In this document: positions 1 through 7,467 of the stretch, piece by piece
Layout of the letters: each line of letters starts with the position of its first letter
Numbering within the stretch: the first letter of the stretch is position 1
Assembly (NCBI GenBank): GCA_014804225.1
Contig: JAAVAF010000100.1
Location: 1 to 30,397 of the forward strand
DNA from: Lachnospiraceae bacterium
Lineage (GTDB): Bacteria > Bacillota > Clostridia > Lachnospirales > Lachnospiraceae
Reading direction: 5' to 3'
DNA: 30,397 nucleotides
The notes under the pieces: generated by a model
What the model saw: only the letters and a program-made list of their open reading frames with translations
Told to the model about the DNA's origin: nothing
Databases searched by the model: none
Made by a program: the position numbers and the translations under genes

Positions 1-97
1 GAGCCTCCAAAAAATGTAACTCAATATCGTACTCTTTGCTTAACGGCTCAAAATATATTTTATCGTATGGTTTCGTAGAATAAAAAGCAACTCTCAT
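1..97 (-). CDS. ldhA: D-lactate dehydrogenase, N-terminal part (partial)
   Basis: Only the first 32 codons are in the window; the gene runs off the left edge. The protein begins MRVAFYSTKPYDKIYFEPL, which matches the start of fermentative D-lactate dehydrogenase (E. coli LdhA begins MKLAVYSTKQYDKKYL). That enzyme reduces pyruvate to D-lactate with NADH in the cytoplasm. Two ATG codons are adjacent (98-100 and 95-97). The second is chosen because GGAGG at 105-109 then sits 7 bases upstream and the family begins at this point. The catalytic and NAD-binding parts are not visible, so another 2-hydroxyacid dehydrogenase of the same family remains possible. Confidence 0.8.
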   Translation of the reverse strand, partial: MRVAFYSTKPYDKIYFEPLSKEYDIELHFLEA

Positions 98-192
98 CAT
101 GTTTCCTCCATTATGCTTCCAAAAGATTACTGCTCTTTATTGTACGCATTTTCCCACGATTTATGAATATATTCCATTTAATTGTTATTTTT

Positions 193-221
193 ATGATATC
201 ACAAATTCCTTTAATTGTATA
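193..221 (-). promoter_or_regulatory. Putative promoter of the D-lactate dehydrogenase gene
   Basis: On the minus strand TATACA (216-221) and TATCAT (193-198) are separated by 17 bases, about 95 bases before the start codon. The -35 matches TTGACA at 4 of 6 positions. Further upstream, 268-292 is an imperfect palindrome (GGAATTA, 11 bases, TAATTCC) that could be an operator; it does not look like a Rex site. Confidence 0.4.
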
Positions 222-339
222 TCTTTTTTACAAAAAACGTAAGCTTGGCTGTGGTACGTTTTCTCACGGAATTAACAGTAAATGCTAATTCCTGTCTGAA
301 CAGTAATCTTGCAATACTACCACTCCGATTGTCGCTTTC

Positions 340-382
340 TTCTAAAAAATAAAGAAAAGCCCAATCGCAAGATCAGGCTTTT
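340..382 (-). terminator. Rho-independent terminator after the HPr-like gene
   Basis: AAAAGCC (355-361) pairs with GGCTTTT (376-382) around a 14-base loop. On the minus strand the stem is followed by a T-rich run. It lies just past the HPr-like stop codon and separates that gene from the lactate dehydrogenase promoter. Confidence 0.75.
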
Positions 383-395
383 TGTCATTCATTGT

Positions 396-650
396 CTATT
401 CACATTCCAAAAATTTCTCAAGTGCATTGACTGCATCGCTTTCGTCATTCCCGTCCGCAACGATTGTCACATCCATGCCCTCCGAAGGATTAAACGCGAT
501 AATTCCCATAATACTTTTTGCATTAATTCTGTATTTATCATACTCAAGCAGGATTTCGCTCTTAAACTGACTTGCAATCTGTACAATCTCAGCCAATGGG
601 TGATCGTATTTCTTATCAATGCTTTTTACGATAACTTCTTTCCTTAACAC
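396..650 (-). CDS. HPr-family protein lacking the active-site histidine (Crh-like)
   Basis: An 84-residue protein of normal HPr length. The start is GTG at 648-650, 7 bases after GGAGG. A longer frame starting at 716 would translate the tandem-repeat leader and lacks a ribosome site. Numbered from this start, the regulatory serine is exactly Ser46 in NAKSIMGI, the segment phosphorylated by HPr kinase in Firmicutes. The catalytic segment, normally H15-A-R17-P, reads Y15-D-H17-P. The histidine that carries phosphate from PEP via enzyme I is therefore absent. In Bacillus, Crh (Gln15, Ser46) has the same pattern and works only as a CcpA co-regulator. I infer a regulatory rather than sugar-transport role. 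His17 is an odd substitution, and unconventional phosphorylation there cannot be excluded. It has its own promoter and terminator. Confidence 0.85.
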   Translation of the reverse strand: MLRKEVIVKSIDKKYDHPLAEIVQIASQFKSEILLEYDKYRINAKSIMGIIAFNPSEGMDVTIVADGNDESDAVNALEKFLECE

Positions 651-666
651 ATCTATTCCTCCTATT

Positions 667-711
667 GGTATGACAAACTTTGGTATGACAAACTTTATCA
701 TGACAAAATTT
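667..711 (-). repeat. Three tandem 15-bp repeats in the leader of the HPr-like gene
   Basis: GGTATGACAAACTTT occurs at 667-681 and again at 682-696. A diverged third unit, ATCATGACAAAATTT, follows at 697-711. The array lies between the promoter and the ribosome site, so it is in the 5' untranslated region. It could be an operator array or simple slippage. Confidence 0.7.
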
Positions 712-739
712 ATCAAGCTATTATTCTACACTGTTTATC

Positions 740-768
740 AGTATCTGCTTTTTTTGGAGAAATGTCAA
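740..768 (-). promoter_or_regulatory. Sigma-A promoter of the HPr-like gene
   Basis: TTGACA (763-768, minus strand), 17 bases, then GATACT (740-745). The -35 is perfect. It lies about 90 bases upstream of the GTG start and downstream of the response regulator's terminator, so the HPr-like gene is its own unit. Confidence 0.65.
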
Positions 769-821
769 TAATTTTTATTACAAAAAAAACAAATTCGCAA
801 AAAACCGTCTTTTCTACTAAA

Positions 822-844
822 AAAAGCTTTATTTTAAAGCTTTT
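822..844 (-). terminator. Terminator after the OmpR-type response regulator
   Basis: Perfect 10-base arms AAAAGCTTTA (822-831) and TAAAGCTTTT (835-844) with a 3-base loop, followed on the minus strand by a T run. It sits 12 bases after the response regulator stop. Confidence 0.7.
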
Positions 845-855
845 ATTAGTATTTT

Positions 856-1587
856 TTATCCCTCTCCCTGGGTTGCCCACATGTATCCGACGCCAAATAT
901 TACCTTGATATATTTAAATGCATGCAGTTTTTCAATTAAAATTTGAGCTATTTCTGCAAGCATACCGCAATCCATTTTTTCTCTGCTTCCCATTTGAAGT
1001 CTCTCTAAAAGTGTATTTTTCTTAAGTACAACACCTCTATTTTCGACAAGGAGCTGTAAAAGCTTCTGTTCCAATTCATCAAGCATTACACTGCTTCCCT
1101 CATATTTATACTGTTTATTCTCAAAGTCAAACTCATACTTATCAATATATACAACCTTGTCGCCTAGCATAAATTCAGGAGCTGCCACTCCAAGCGCATC
1201 AAAGCAGGCACTTGAACCGACTTTCACTTCCGCGTTTTTTTTCTCTATCTGCGTATATACCTTTGCTTTCAAAACAATCGGATTAAAGGGTTTGTTGATA
1301 AAATCCACTATTTTATATTCATAAAACCGTTCCAGATTCGGTGCCGTATTCTCGTTCAGTATCATCATGACAATCGTATCGTCCTCAATTTCCTCCAATA
1401 ATTGAAAACCGCTGCCGTCCATCATTTTCTCGTCAATCAACACAAGTGACCAGTCCTCACACTCCAACATCGTTCGTGTTTGTTTTATCGTGTCACAACT
1501 CATAGCATAACTATTGCCATCTACAAATGCCTCCCTAAGCCGGTGCGCCAATCCTGTATCGCTCTCCGCTATTAATATTCTATTCAT
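856..1587 (-). CDS. OmpR/PhoB-type response regulator (orphan)
   Basis: A 243-residue two-domain protein. The N-terminal receiver (about 1-120) has the acidic start ILIAESD, the phospho-acceptor aspartate in LVLIDEKMMDG and the conserved lysine in INKPFN. The usual Thr/Ser after beta-4 appears to be Asn (MILNEN). The C-terminal part (about 150-238) has the winged-helix pattern LDELEQKLLQLLVENRGVV followed by IKVIFGVGYMW, as in OmpR-type DNA-binding domains. The start is ATG with AAGG 7 bases upstream. No sensor kinase lies nearby, so the input is unknown. Single-gene unit with its own promoter and terminator. Confidence 0.85.
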   Translation of the reverse strand: MNRILIAESDTGLAHRLREAFVDGNSYAMSCDTIKQTRTMLECEDWSLVLIDEKMMDGSGFQLLEEIEDDTIVMMILNENTAPNLERFYEYKIVDFINKPFNPIVLKAKVYTQIEKKNAEVKVGSSACFDALGVAAPEFMLGDKVVYIDKYEFDFENKQYKYEGSSVMLDELEQKLLQLLVENRGVVLKKNTLLERLQMGSREKMDCGMLAEIAQILIEKLHAFKYIKVIFGVGYMWATQGEG

Positions 1588-1687
1588 AATAAAACCTTGC
1601 CCTGTCTTTTTCTAATAATACAAAAATATTCCCTGCAATAAAACCCCCAGCCATTCCTCGTCAAATGATAGGGGATTTGTTGTATAA

Positions 1688-1716
1688 ATTATATAACTAT
1701 TTGCAAAAATATTCAA
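1688..1716 (-). promoter_or_regulatory. Sigma-A promoter of the response regulator gene
   Basis: TTGAAT (1711-1716, minus strand), 17 bases, then a perfect TATAAT (1688-1693). It lies between the spmB stop and the response regulator, leaving a leader of about 95 bases. Confidence 0.65.
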
Positions 1717-1752
1717 TTATTTTATTGAAAATTATCAAATTTTATCAGCAGT

Positions 1753-2274
1753 TTATAATCCTCCCGCTATAATCACACTAGCCACAAGTCCCGCGAACGT
1801 AGAGAGCAGCGCGCCGCCAAGCGTCCAGCGTGTTTTCGTCACCTTTGCCGCCATAAAATAAACCGACATTGTATAAAATACGGTTTCCGTGCTTGCGAGC
1901 GCAAGCGATGTTGCAAGTCCGGCAAACGAGTCGGTGCCGTACTCTTTAAAAATGTCCAGTGCAAGCCCTGTTGCCGCCGACGCAGAAAAAAGCTTTACAA
2001 TAAAAAGCGATATTAATTCATTCGGAAAGCCCGCGGCAAACATTCCGATGATTTTGCCGATAAGCATTCCCACAAAATCCAAAAATCCCGAAGCGCGGAG
2101 CACTCCGACTGCGATCATCAATCCGATCAGTGTGGGCACAATCCCTGCCACTGTTTTCATGCCGTCTTTTGCGCCTCTTGTAAAACTTGCATAAATATCC
2201 TTTTTTTGAGATAGCCCCATCGCCACAATATAAAAAATAAGCGCGGGAATCAGTATATTTGACAATTGTGCCAT
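1753..2274 (-). CDS. spmB: Spore maturation protein B
   Basis: A 173-residue membrane protein of the nucleoside-recognition/Gate family, rich in hydrophobic segments. It carries the SpmB-like stretch PNELISLFIVKLFSASAATG followed by DSFAGLATSLALASTETVFY. In Bacillus, SpmA and SpmB work together in dehydration of the spore core. The start is ATG with AGGAAAG about 11 bases upstream. SpmB normally follows spmA directly. Here spmA ends at 23552, about 21 kb upstream on the same strand, so spmB must use another promoter. TTGACA-like elements occur around 2345-2360, but no well-spaced -10 was found. Confidence 0.9.
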   Translation of the reverse strand: MAQLSNILIPALIFYIVAMGLSQKKDIYASFTRGAKDGMKTVAGIVPTLIGLMIAVGVLRASGFLDFVGMLIGKIIGMFAAGFPNELISLFIVKLFSASAATGLALDIFKEYGTDSFAGLATSLALASTETVFYTMSVYFMAAKVTKTRWTLGGALLSTFAGLVASVIIAGGL

Positions 2275-2615
2275 TGATTTCCACTTTCCTGGTTTTGTAA
2301 GGTTTCATTTAAGTATATTTCTTTGATATACGGTTCATGTTTGTTAATTTATTGTCAAACATGGTAAAAAATGGTACTAAAGTACTATATACTTTCTTCG
2401 TTTTCTTCGATATTCTAATTTATATAATTCTTTATCCCCCTTTTTTATAAGACCCTCTTTCATATTAAACGGATTACGTTTATGACTTGAGGGTTTTATA
2501 ATGGGTTGCGATATTTCTATCGGACAATTTCGTCCAATTTTCACAAACAGTTTTTTGAATGATCGTTTCATTGTATTTTTAATTGATTTGGAATGGAAAG
2601 GATTTGATAATTTAC
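2275..2615. other. Gene-free stretch between spmB and the LytTR regulator
   Basis: About 340 AT-rich bases separating divergent genes. It should hold the spmB promoter (minus) and the LytTR regulator promoter (plus), but no convincing -35/-10 pair was found for either. A small palindrome, GTACT AA AGTAC, lies near 2373-2384. An open frame at 2377-2571 (minus) has no ribosome site and no recognisable content. This is one candidate edge of the DNA that separates spmA and spmB. Confidence 0.5.
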
Positions 2616-3356
2616 ATGATTAATATTGGCATTTGTTTTGAGAGTGATGCGGAACTTCGCTTTTTGTATGCGGAGCTTTGCAATTGCTTTGATTCCCGCG
2701 GCATTGACTGCAATATCTACTGCTGCCACAACACAACAGAGCTTGAGCAGTGTTTACAGCACAGATGTTTTGATTTATTTTTCTATGATATTATGGGTGA
2801 GTCTGGGCATATTCGTGCGGCGGCGCTTGCGTTAAAAAAGCGCAATCCAAAGCTTGTTTCTGTCGTCTTTCACAATCGTCATTATACTGTGCCCGTTGAT
2901 GATATTCTTCTCGAACCGCTCTATATCATCCCAAACAGAAATATCAAACAATTTCGCACATACACGTTTCTTGCATATGAAGCTTCTCTTCACAAAGAAC
3001 ACATCTTTTCTTATTATAAGCGTCCCTCTTATGTTCATATTCCAATTGAAACAATTCAATATTTTTCTTCCGAAGGGCGTTGTACGCGGATGCTTTGTAC
3101 CGATTCAAAACTGGATAATCGGTTTTACAAGAAACTGGATGAAGTGGAAGCATTTCTTTCCTCCAAAAGTTGCACTTTTTTCCGGATTCATCAGTCTTTT
3201 CTGGTAAACGAAAAATACGTAGCTGCTTTTAATCGCAGCCACGTAACATTGACAACGGGAGAAACACTTCCCATTAGTAAATATGAATATTATAAAACAA
3301 TCTGTAATGATCTTTCTCAAAAGAAGGTGCGTCAAAAATACCGCCGTCTTGCTTAA
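2616..3356 (+). CDS. LytTR-family response regulator with a degenerate receiver
   Basis: A 246-residue protein from ATG 2616. A TTG further upstream is possible, but MINIGICFESD at 2616 is the usual receiver start. The receiver (about 1-120) keeps the phospho-acceptor region as DLFFYDIMG. The acidic pair near the N-terminus is reduced (FESD) and the conserved lysine region reads LEPLYIIPN, so phosphorylation may be weak or absent. The LytTR DNA-binding domain (about 140-240) is clear: HIPIETIQYFSSEGRC, then FFRIHQSFLVNEKYVAAF, then TGETLPISK. No histidine kinase is present. The gene runs tail to tail into the beta-helix gene with a 4-base overlap, and it may regulate the 5284-3353 operon. Confidence 0.85.
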   Translation: MINIGICFESDAELRFLYAELCNCFDSRGIDCNIYCCHNTTELEQCLQHRCFDLFFYDIMGESGHIRAAALALKKRNPKLVSVVFHNRHYTVPVDDILLEPLYIIPNRNIKQFRTYTFLAYEASLHKEHIFSYYKRPSYVHIPIETIQYFSSEGRCTRMLCTDSKLDNRFYKKLDEVEAFLSSKSCTFFRIHQSFLVNEKYVAAFNRSHVTLTTGETLPISKYEYYKTICNDLSQKKVRQKYRRLA

Positions 3357-4333
3357 TAATACGCGTTCATTTCATCAAGCGTGTTTCCTGCGCTTTCCGC
3401 GGTCAAATAATATCCGTTCAATCCACACCAGCCTTCACCGAGGTCTCCACTTGCATTATAAACTTCTATGTAACAGCTTTTCCTCCCTTCGGGATTCACT
3501 TTCTTTACATTTTTGCTATATACTGTGACGTTCTGAAAGGTCAATGCAATCAAATTTTCTTCGGGCATCAGCGACTGCATATTCATAACGTACGGTGAAA
3601 CATAACTTGTCAATTTACAGTCTGTCATTCGAAAATCTACGGGACCACATACCTCGGAGGTTGTCGGATCATGGAGATAAATGCAGCTTCCTTCTCCTGT
3701 CGAAATAAAGTCGCACGCCTCAAACGTTATCGCACTGGAACCGCGTGTTCCGATTCCTACACAATGACTGTTGCTCGAAACAATACGGCAGTTTTTGAAG
3801 CTTAACTGTCGTTCGTATAAATAGTTTTGGTCGATATGTACGGCATAACCCTTATAATTTTTCTGACGCTCCCATGTATCCGTAACAAGCTCGGCATTAA
3901 TCTGCGCAATTTCTTCCTCTGTCAGCGTTTCTGCTGCTGCGCCGGTGCTTGTACCGCGTAAGGTGAGATTTTCGACTTTTCCTGCAGCGATTGTGAGCGG
4001 TGCGTGTCGGTAGGACAGAGTATTGTACTGTATTGTGCAGAAGTTTTTATCGACGCCAATCAGATTGACTTCTTTATTTTTTATAGTGACTTCTTCATTA
4101 TAGATGCCTTTTTGGATGATGAGCGTGTCGCCATCCTCTGCTGCGTCGACGCCTTCCTGTATGGTTAGAAAATCGCCGCTGCCGTCCTGTGCAATAATGT
4201 ATTCGTTTGGCAGAGTTTGTTCCTTTGCATATGTTGTTTTGAGTGTTTGTGTTGATAGCAAGCCTACGATTATTATCAAAATTGGTATCAACAAGGTTTT
4301 ATTTGTTAATCTTTTGTCAATTTTTGTTTTCAT
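3353..4333 (-). CDS. Secreted right-handed beta-helix (pectinesterase-like) protein
   Basis: A 326-residue protein from ATG 4331-4333; an in-frame GTG at 4343-4345 would add four residues. It begins with a basic stretch and a hydrophobic segment LLIPILIIIVGLL, then a likely signal-peptidase site after TTYA, so it is probably exported. The next segment, IIAQDGSGDFLTIQEGVDAA, resembles the N-terminus of pectin methylesterases, and the rest has the periodic pattern of a parallel beta-helix. The full catalytic set of pectinesterase was not identified, so the substrate is open: host or plant polysaccharide, or simply binding. It follows the Pro/Gln-repeat membrane protein by about 24 bases and probably shares its promoter. 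Confidence 0.7.
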   Translation of the reverse strand: MKTKIDKRLTNKTLLIPILIIIVGLLSTQTLKTTYAKEQTLPNEYIIAQDGSGDFLTIQEGVDAAEDGDTLIIQKGIYNEEVTIKNKEVNLIGVDKNFCTIQYNTLSYRHAPLTIAAGKVENLTLRGTSTGAAAETLTEEEIAQINAELVTDTWERQKNYKGYAVHIDQNYLYERQLSFKNCRIVSSNSHCVGIGTRGSSAITFEACDFISTGEGSCIYLHDPTTSEVCGPVDFRMTDCKLTSYVSPYVMNMQSLMPEENLIALTFQNVTVYSKNVKKVNPEGRKSCYIEVYNASGDLGEGWCGLNGYYLTAESAGNTLDEMNAYY

Positions 4334-4357
4334 TTTTATATCCACTTTTTCATTTGT

Positions 4358-5284
4358 TTATTTCATAAACGCAAAGTTATGAATAATTGCGGGTTCTTTT
4401 GCTTCACCGTTACTTACCTGTGCGATTGCGATTAATCGCAATATGAGTATGCCCACCCATGCTGCAGACGTGAAAAACAGTATCATTTTGAAGATAATTC
4501 CCACAAACGGTATCATGCCAAAGAGCGCCAAAGCTGCTGCAAACAGCTCAAGGATTACACTGCATATTGTCATTTTGAGCGCCTGACGCACATGGAATGC
4601 GGTGTAGGCGGAGTCACGCGCGATTAAAAGGGCTATGATGATTCCGATAAGTCCTAAGAGGTATGCTGCGATTGCAGATACCTTGTTTTCGGAGATGTCC
4701 TTTTCGTTAAATTCCGCGCTGTGGTCCGTATGTTGGCTTTTATTGTTATGATAGTTATTATGATTATTATAGTTATCATATTGACGCGTATTCGGCGGCA
4801 AAACGACCGGATGAAACTCGGGCTGCGGAATATTGTTTTGTGGTTCACCTCGAAGGTCTGGCTGCGGAATATTCGTTTGCGCGTCGATTAGTGTGGACTC
4901 TACTATTTGCGGTTGTTTTATTTGTGGAGTTATGTTTTGTGGTTCTGTATTTTGTATGTTTGCTGACCGTTGTTGTTCTGTTGATTGTGACTGTGTCGTT
5001 TGTGGATTTGCAAACTGTGGTTGTTCTGTTGGTTGTGGTTGTATATTTTGCGGGTTTGCTGACTGCGGTTGTTCTGTTGGTTGTGGCTGTATATTTTGCG
5101 GGTTGACCGCTTGGGCTTGTTCTGTTGTTTGCGTTTCTGCCGTCTGCGGCTGTGTCGTTTGTGATTTTATATTTTGTGGCGGATTGACTAAGATAAACGC
5201 GTTCGTTTCGTCCTCATCTCGGTAAACCGAGGAAACCCGACGCGCATCACCGTCATTCCAATTCCAATGATTGTTGTTGTCCAT
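4358..5284 (-). CDS. Membrane protein with Pro/Gln repeats and a DUF4870-like C-terminus
   Basis: 308 residues in two parts. Residues 35-165 are low-complexity and rich in Pro, Gln, Thr and Asn. They include an exact 16-residue tandem repeat (NPQNIQPQPTEQPQ.A) at 61-76 and 77-92, with diverged units on each side. Residues 166-190 are Asn/His/Tyr-rich. Residues 200-295 form three or four hydrophobic helices. The segment RDSAYTAFHVRQALKM is typical of DUF4870/Tic20-like small membrane domains (assignment from memory). The repeat region most likely lies outside the membrane as a flexible linker. The start is ATG with GGGAG about 13 bases upstream. It is the first gene of an operon with the secreted beta-helix protein. 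Confidence 0.7.
   Translation of the reverse strand: MDNNNHWNWNDGDARRVSSVYRDEDETNAFILVNPPQNIKSQTTQPQTAETQTTEQAQAVNPQNIQPQPTEQPQSANPQNIQPQPTEQPQFANPQTTQSQSTEQQRSANIQNTEPQNITPQIKQPQIVESTLIDAQTNIPQPDLRGEPQNNIPQPEFHPVVLPPNTRQYDNYNNHNNYHNNKSQHTDHSAEFNEKDISENKVSAIAAYLLGLIGIIIALLIARDSAYTAFHVRQALKMTICSVILELFAAALALFGMIPFVGIIFKMILFFTSAAWVGILILRLIAIAQVSNGEAKEPAIIHNFAFMK
5009..5104 (-). repeat. Two 48-bp in-frame tandem repeats
   Basis: They encode the duplicated 16-residue Pro/Gln unit of the membrane protein. The two units differ at very few bases, which suggests recent slippage and a repeat number that may vary between strains. Confidence 0.8.
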
Positions 5285-5322
5285 TCCGATAAATGTACTC
5301 CCTTCTTTTATCGCTACAAACG

Positions 5323-5351
5323 ATTCTAATATAATACGAAAATTATGTCAA
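5323..5351 (-). promoter_or_regulatory. Strong sigma-A promoter of the repeat-protein/beta-helix operon
   Basis: TTGACA (5346-5351, minus strand), 17 bases, then TAGAAT (5323-5328), about 40 bases before the ATG at 5284. It lies directly after the terminator at 5367-5390. Confidence 0.8.
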
Positions 5352-5366
5352 TTTATTTCGACAAAA

Positions 5367-5390
5367 AATCAAGCGCCGGCGCGCTTGATT
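5367..5390 (-). terminator. Rho-independent terminator at the end of the phosphoesterase gene block
   Basis: Perfect 10-base arms AATCAAGCGC (5367-5376) and GCGCTTGATT (5381-5390) around CGGC, followed on the minus strand by six Ts. It ends the transcription unit that includes the 79-residue gene at 5513-5752. Confidence 0.85.
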
Positions 5391-5512
5391 CAATATCCTC
5401 TTTATCCTTATTCCAATCTTTTAGATAATATGTTGCTTCTATCATAAAAAGTGTTAGTATAGCAATTTACGGGAAAATTTATGAAATTTTTTAATAAGCT
5501 TATTTCCAATGT

Positions 5513-5752
5513 CTAAATTGTTCTGGCTATCAGTTTTAAATCAGGTTTACTATAACAGAAATAATGATTATCCTTAACCAATTTGAGCCGTTCCTCAAAT
5601 GTGGTGGAATTGGGTACACTGTAAAAACAGTCATCATACCATTGTTGAAGATTGGGATCAAATTTATCGCGCCGTTCCCTTAAATCCCGGAATTCCCCTT
5701 CTTCCACCCTAGCGATTTCCCTGCCGGCAAGCATCATGCTTATTACTCTCAT
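5513..5752 (-). CDS. Small protein of unknown function
   Basis: 79 residues from ATG 5750-5752, which has GGAGG 10 bases upstream. A longer frame to 5806 lacks such a site. The protein is charged and soluble, with no signal or membrane segment: MRVISMMLAGREIARVEEGE, an Arg/Asp-rich middle (FRDLRERRDKFDP), then an aromatic patch (QQWYDDCFYSVP). I do not recognise a family. It follows the metallophosphoesterase at 5864-6577 by 111 bases and precedes the terminator at 5367, so it is the last gene of that unit. Confidence 0.6.
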   Translation of the reverse strand: MRVISMMLAGREIARVEEGEFRDLRERRDKFDPNLQQWYDDCFYSVPNSTTFEERLKLVKDNHYFCYSKPDLKLIARTI

Positions 5753-5863
5753 ATGCGTCAATCCTCCTATAAAATTTTTCTTCAAAAAATAAATCAAAAT
5801 CCCCAATCCATCCTGATCTATTATATATGGAATTCATTTTTTTGAAAAGGTTCTTTTCTGCCA

Positions 5864-6577
5864 TCAATGACGGTCTACATAAATAACTTCTTGCGTTTCC
5901 ACACAAAACGCTGCTAATTTTCCTCCTGCTTCACAAAAACAGTCCACCGCAATATGTCCGTTTTTCCGATATACTTCCGTTTTCCCCCAACCTTTTATAA
6001 AAACAGTCGGCGTGTGTCCTGTCACCAGAAAGATATTTTCGTCCGGATAATATCTTTTGGAATAATCCGCCCTTTCCGTCAGAAAATCATACAGATCATA
6101 TTCCTCCATTTTTTTATCCGGTGCAAAATTACTAAGCCCGGCATGAACCAATCTGTATTCCTTTCCGTCATTTTCGATTACTTCATACAACGACGCTCCT
6201 GCTATGTAATTCAGTACTTCCATTTTTTCAGAATAACTCAACTCTCTGAATTGTTCTGCCGTAACCTGTCCGCCATCCTGAAGCCATAAATGATAAACCA
6301 ATAAAAGCTCCGATGTCAGGTGCTTATCGTAATTTTTCTCCGTGATTTCCACAGACAATTTTTTCATAAGCGTATACATGATAAAATCATGATTGCCCAG
6401 AATAAAGATTACGTTAGGACGCTTCATCATATCCTGCAATACTCTGATCGGCTCCGGTCCACGATCTACCACATCGCCTAGCACATACAATTCATCCTTT
6501 TCGGAAAATTGAATTTTCTCAAGCAGCTGTTGATACTGATTATAGCATCCATGTATATCAGAAACAATATATCTCAT
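5864..6577 (-). CDS. PPP-family metallophosphoesterase, copy A (intact motifs)
   Basis: 237 residues from ATG 6575-6577. The chosen start gives MRYIVSDIHGCY, the usual PPP beginning, with a GGGGG tract 11 bases upstream. All PPP signature motifs are present in order: SDIHG, GDVVDRG, GNHD, HAG and GHTP. They bind two metal ions for phosphate ester hydrolysis. Relatives include serine/threonine phosphatases and diadenosine-polyphosphate hydrolases, so the substrate is not fixed. The first 30 codons are nearly repeated in the decayed fragment at 11807-11935. It is one of four such enzymes in 11.5 kb. Confidence 0.9.
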   Translation of the reverse strand: MRYIVSDIHGCYNQYQQLLEKIQFSEKDELYVLGDVVDRGPEPIRVLQDMMKRPNVIFILGNHDFIMYTLMKKLSVEITEKNYDKHLTSELLLVYHLWLQDGGQVTAEQFRELSYSEKMEVLNYIAGASLYEVIENDGKEYRLVHAGLSNFAPDKKMEEYDLYDFLTERADYSKRYYPDENIFLVTGHTPTVFIKGWGKTEVYRKNGHIAVDCFCEAGGKLAAFCVETQEVIYVDRH

Positions 6578-6602
6578 AACGAAAACATCCCCCACTTTCT
6601 CG

Positions 6603-7421
6603 TCAGACATCCATCACGTCCGTTACCTGCATTAAGGCTTTTGGATCTCCATTGACGATGCGATCCCTGAATGCCTGAATCCTACTGTTTTCACTCATTA
6701 TTTCGTCCATCTTCTCCGCATTTTCCAACTCCTCTGTGGTAAAATAGTTTCTTCGTTCCTGCAAGATACTGATATAATTATCGATCATACGTTCCACAGG
6801 CTGTATGCCATCTGGTGCAAGGGACTTTCGGACATCCCCAGAGCCGCTTAAATCTTTGATATTTTCCGACAAAATATCACCATCAAAAAACATCTGTAAA
6901 TGTTCCTGCTCAATCCATTGTAGATGCTCTTCGGGGCTACTCCAATACTGTGCAAATGCCCCATCTCCAAAAGTTTCGAATAAGAACGCGGGCATATAAT
7001 CATCATAAGGTTTTCTGCCCCTGAGTAAATTCAATTTTCTGTCAGGCAGCAAAAATACATTTTCCCTCCCGAACCCAAGTGCAAACAATGTACTTAGTTT
7101 CCTAACAATTGGCTGTTCAACCGGCAGAAGCTTTTCCATCATATCTTCTTTGAGCAGTTCCTGTATGAATTGATACTTTCCACCCTGAATCACATGCTCA
7201 TCATTCAGCCGGATGATTGTATTCTTCAAAGGTCTCCAAAGACTAAACATCGTATCCGCACACAGATTTCCACCAGTCAACACACAATCTCTGTCATGCC
7301 ATCTTCGATATTCGTCATGTACTTCCTCATTACCCTGATATGGTATGTTAGGATTGTGGGTCTTGTAATCGACCCACTCCTCTATCTTTCTTCTGATTGG
7401 CTCATAAATTTTATCTGACAT
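6603..7421 (-). CDS. Protein of unknown function
   Basis: 272 residues from ATG 7419-7421, or one residue more from the adjacent ATG at 7422-7424. GAGGAG at 7429-7434 supports this start over the longer frame to 7496. The protein is soluble, with no signal peptide or membrane segment. Visible landmarks are HDRDCVLTGGNLCADTMFSL near residue 45 and a charged helical C-terminus. I do not recognise a family. It lies 25 bases upstream of phosphoesterase A and 46 bases downstream of the next unknown gene, so the three are probably co-transcribed. Confidence 0.7.
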   Translation of the reverse strand: MSDKIYEPIRRKIEEWVDYKTHNPNIPYQGNEEVHDEYRRWHDRDCVLTGGNLCADTMFSLWRPLKNTIIRLNDEHVIQGGKYQFIQELLKEDMMEKLLPVEQPIVRKLSTLFALGFGRENVFLLPDRKLNLLRGRKPYDDYMPAFLFETFGDGAFAQYWSSPEEHLQWIEQEHLQMFFDGDILSENIKDLSGSGDVRKSLAPDGIQPVERMIDNYISILQERRNYFTTEELENAEKMDEIMSENSRIQAFRDRIVNGDPKALMQVTDVMDV

Positions 7422-7467
7422 CATATTGCTCCTCTCTTTTTTATTTGTGCACCCTATCTTGGCACTT

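Noticed and set aside
1641..1678. Hairpin-like CCCC/GGGG pairing in the response regulator leader
   Set aside because: Only four or five pairs hold with a long loop; not enough to call an attenuator or riboswitch.
2377..2571. A 64-codon open frame (minus) upstream of spmB
   Set aside because: No ribosome site, no recognisable domain, basic low-information sequence; it lies where promoters are expected.
4833..5225. Cysteine-rich open frames on the plus strand
   Set aside because: They are the antisense of the Pro/Gln repeats of the membrane protein; the Cys/Gly pattern arises from the repeat DNA.
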